6,984 bases of DNA from RGIG464 sp045643185 (GTDB taxonomy: Bacteria; Myxococcota_A; Bradymonadia; UBA4248), in NCBI GenBank assembly GCA_045643185.1, contig JAZUKH010000067.1:1-6984 (forward strand), read 5' to 3'. Position numbers and translations under genes: made by a program. Below, piece after piece: positions 6,046 through 6,984 of this stretch. Every line of letters begins with the position of its first letter. Position 1 is the first letter of the stretch. The notes under the pieces are model-generated. The model searched no databases. It was not told where the DNA came from and was given only the letters and a program-made list of their open reading frames with translations.

Positions 6046-6984
6046 ATGAAAAATACACGATATATGGTTGCTATGGCACTGGTCGCCCTCGCCCTCACCA
6101 ATGGGTGTTCAGGATCGGATCACAAAGACACCTCGTCGCAGGTGCCCGACCAGCCTCTGATTCCGCCATTTGTGCCAGACAGTTCCGTCGAAGCGCCTTC
6201 CATGGCCTCGTCGAACGCCTGTACTCTGGATGGCGATTGCGTCACCGGGGCATTCTGTTACAACGGTCAGTGCGTTCGTCAGTGCAGTGAAACCGTTTCG
6301 TGCGAAACAGGCTATTATTGCCAGGCATCACGCGGTCGCTGCGTCACCCAAGCCTATTTGCAAGAAGCAGCCAAAATCGACGCGCAGCTTCAGTCAGGCG
6401 GCGACACGATGACTGACGCGCAAAAGCAGGTCTTGATCGAACAACTGATGATCAAGGCATCTCGTGAGACGAACGCGCAAACGAGCATCTTCAGCCGTGC
6501 CGACAAGGCGCAAAAGAGCGTGGCATTCAACTACGAGATCCCTCAAGAAGTCCTTTATGATCCTGACGTTCCGACGCGACACGTGGCTGTTGCGACCCAG
6601 ACAGACCTTGGCAAGATTCCGTATTTCGTGAACACAAATTCAGACGAACTACCCTGGTTAAAACTGGCCACGCCCACGCAGAATTCGCTCGGTCTTTATC
6701 ATTATGACTTTGAGATCGACACGGCTAGTCTCGAAAAAGCCCTGGCTCGTCAACGCGACACGGGTGAGGATAAAGACGACGCGGTGAGCGTCAACCTCGT
6801 TTCGGCAGCCGGCAACTTCACGACGACGCTTTACAAGTTGCCGCCCACAAACGCGCTTTACAACGGCAAAGTGTCGCCAACAAACGCGTTATCTGGCATT
6901 GACCTGCCCATTCGCATGGCCATCGAGACCGAACCCAGTACGCCCAAAACCATCGATGACATTCAGTCCATGACGCTTTATCTG
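6046..6984 (+). CDS. Copy C: N-terminal part of a third lipoprotein paralogue (3'-truncated by window edge)
   Basis: The frame is open from ATG 6046 to the last base (313 codons, no stop). AAGGG lies 8 nt upstream of the ATG. The protein starts with a lipoprotein signal (K2, R5, hydrophobic core, LTNGC with Cys21 and Ser at +2). A Pro/Ser/Asp-rich linker follows, then an eight-Cys module at residues 59-99 with the same spacing as copy B and about 69% identity over 42 residues. Residues about 135-250 align more loosely with B. The last 61 visible residues (SAAGNF...LPIRM...DDIQSMTLYL) are about 54% identical. The 313 residues correspond to the first 314 of B with nearly no net length change, so C is probably another full-length paralogue; its middle and C-terminus lie outside the window. 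Predicted export to the cell envelope. Function unknown. Confidence 0.93.
   Translation, partial: MKNTRYMVAMALVALALTNGCSGSDHKDTSSQVPDQPLIPPFVPDSSVEAPSMASSNACTLDGDCVTGAFCYNGQCVRQCSETVSCETGYYCQASRGRCVTQAYLQEAAKIDAQLQSGGDTMTDAQKQVLIEQLMIKASRETNAQTSIFSRADKAQKSVAFNYEIPQEVLYDPDVPTRHVAVATQTDLGKIPYFVNTNSDELPWLKLATPTQNSLGLYHYDFEIDTASLEKALARQRDTGEDKDDAVSVNLVSAAGNFTTTLYKLPPTNALYNGKVSPTNALSGIDLPIRMAIETEPSTPKTIDDIQSMTLYL
6046..6984 (+). repeat. N-terminal repeat unit, copy C (partner at 879-1820)
   Basis: This is the matching N-terminal unit of copy C, cut by the window edge. The near-equal length over 313 residues shows the two genes are collinear here. Confidence 0.8.

Noticed and set aside
6105..6412. 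Two short + strand frames in the copy C region
   Set aside because: They are other-frame shadows of copy C, whose own frame is open to the right edge and matches copy B.

Overview
The window lies inside a tandem array of very large, related lipoprotein genes, all on the + strand. The only unrelated sequence is in two short gaps. I see three copies: the 3' end of copy A (1-651), a complete copy B (879-5948, 1689 residues), and the 5' end of copy C (6046 to the right edge, 313 residues visible). No RNA gene, transposase, CRISPR array, or gene on the - strand could be supported.

Organism: copies B and C both start with a signal peptide ending at a lipid-attachment cysteine. This is followed by an eight-cysteine module of the 'CTLDxDCxTGxFC...GQC' kind. 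Such cysteine-rich lipoproteins are common in Myxococcota and Bradymonadota relatives (former Deltaproteobacteria). GC content is moderate (about 47-60% in the 60-base lines I counted). I infer a Gram-negative bacterium of that broad group; the assignment is tentative.

Layout: A and B share a C-terminal beta-rich domain of about 195 residues (roughly 60% identical by hand alignment), which includes an invariant 18-residue strip. B and C share the signal peptide, the Cys module and an N-terminal beta-rich region. B joins these two ends and adds a middle made of two further Cys clusters and several hundred residues of predicted long helix and coiled coil with a hydrophobic stretch. The A-B gap (227 bp) holds a 6-bp GC hairpin and a 67-bp nested palindrome that looks like a small mobile or REP-like repeat. 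The B-C gap (97 bp) has only a weak hairpin, so B and C could be co-transcribed.

Most interesting point: the order of motifs in the shared C-terminal domain, placed directly after a long helical region, resembles the C-terminus of Tc-toxin TcA subunits (pore helices followed by the TcB-binding domain). Here it sits in a lipid-anchored, Cys-rich protein present in tandem copies. This is a hypothesis from reading the sequence; no search or structure prediction was run. The genes probably make a family of large cell-surface or periplasmic-face proteins. Their actual function is unknown.
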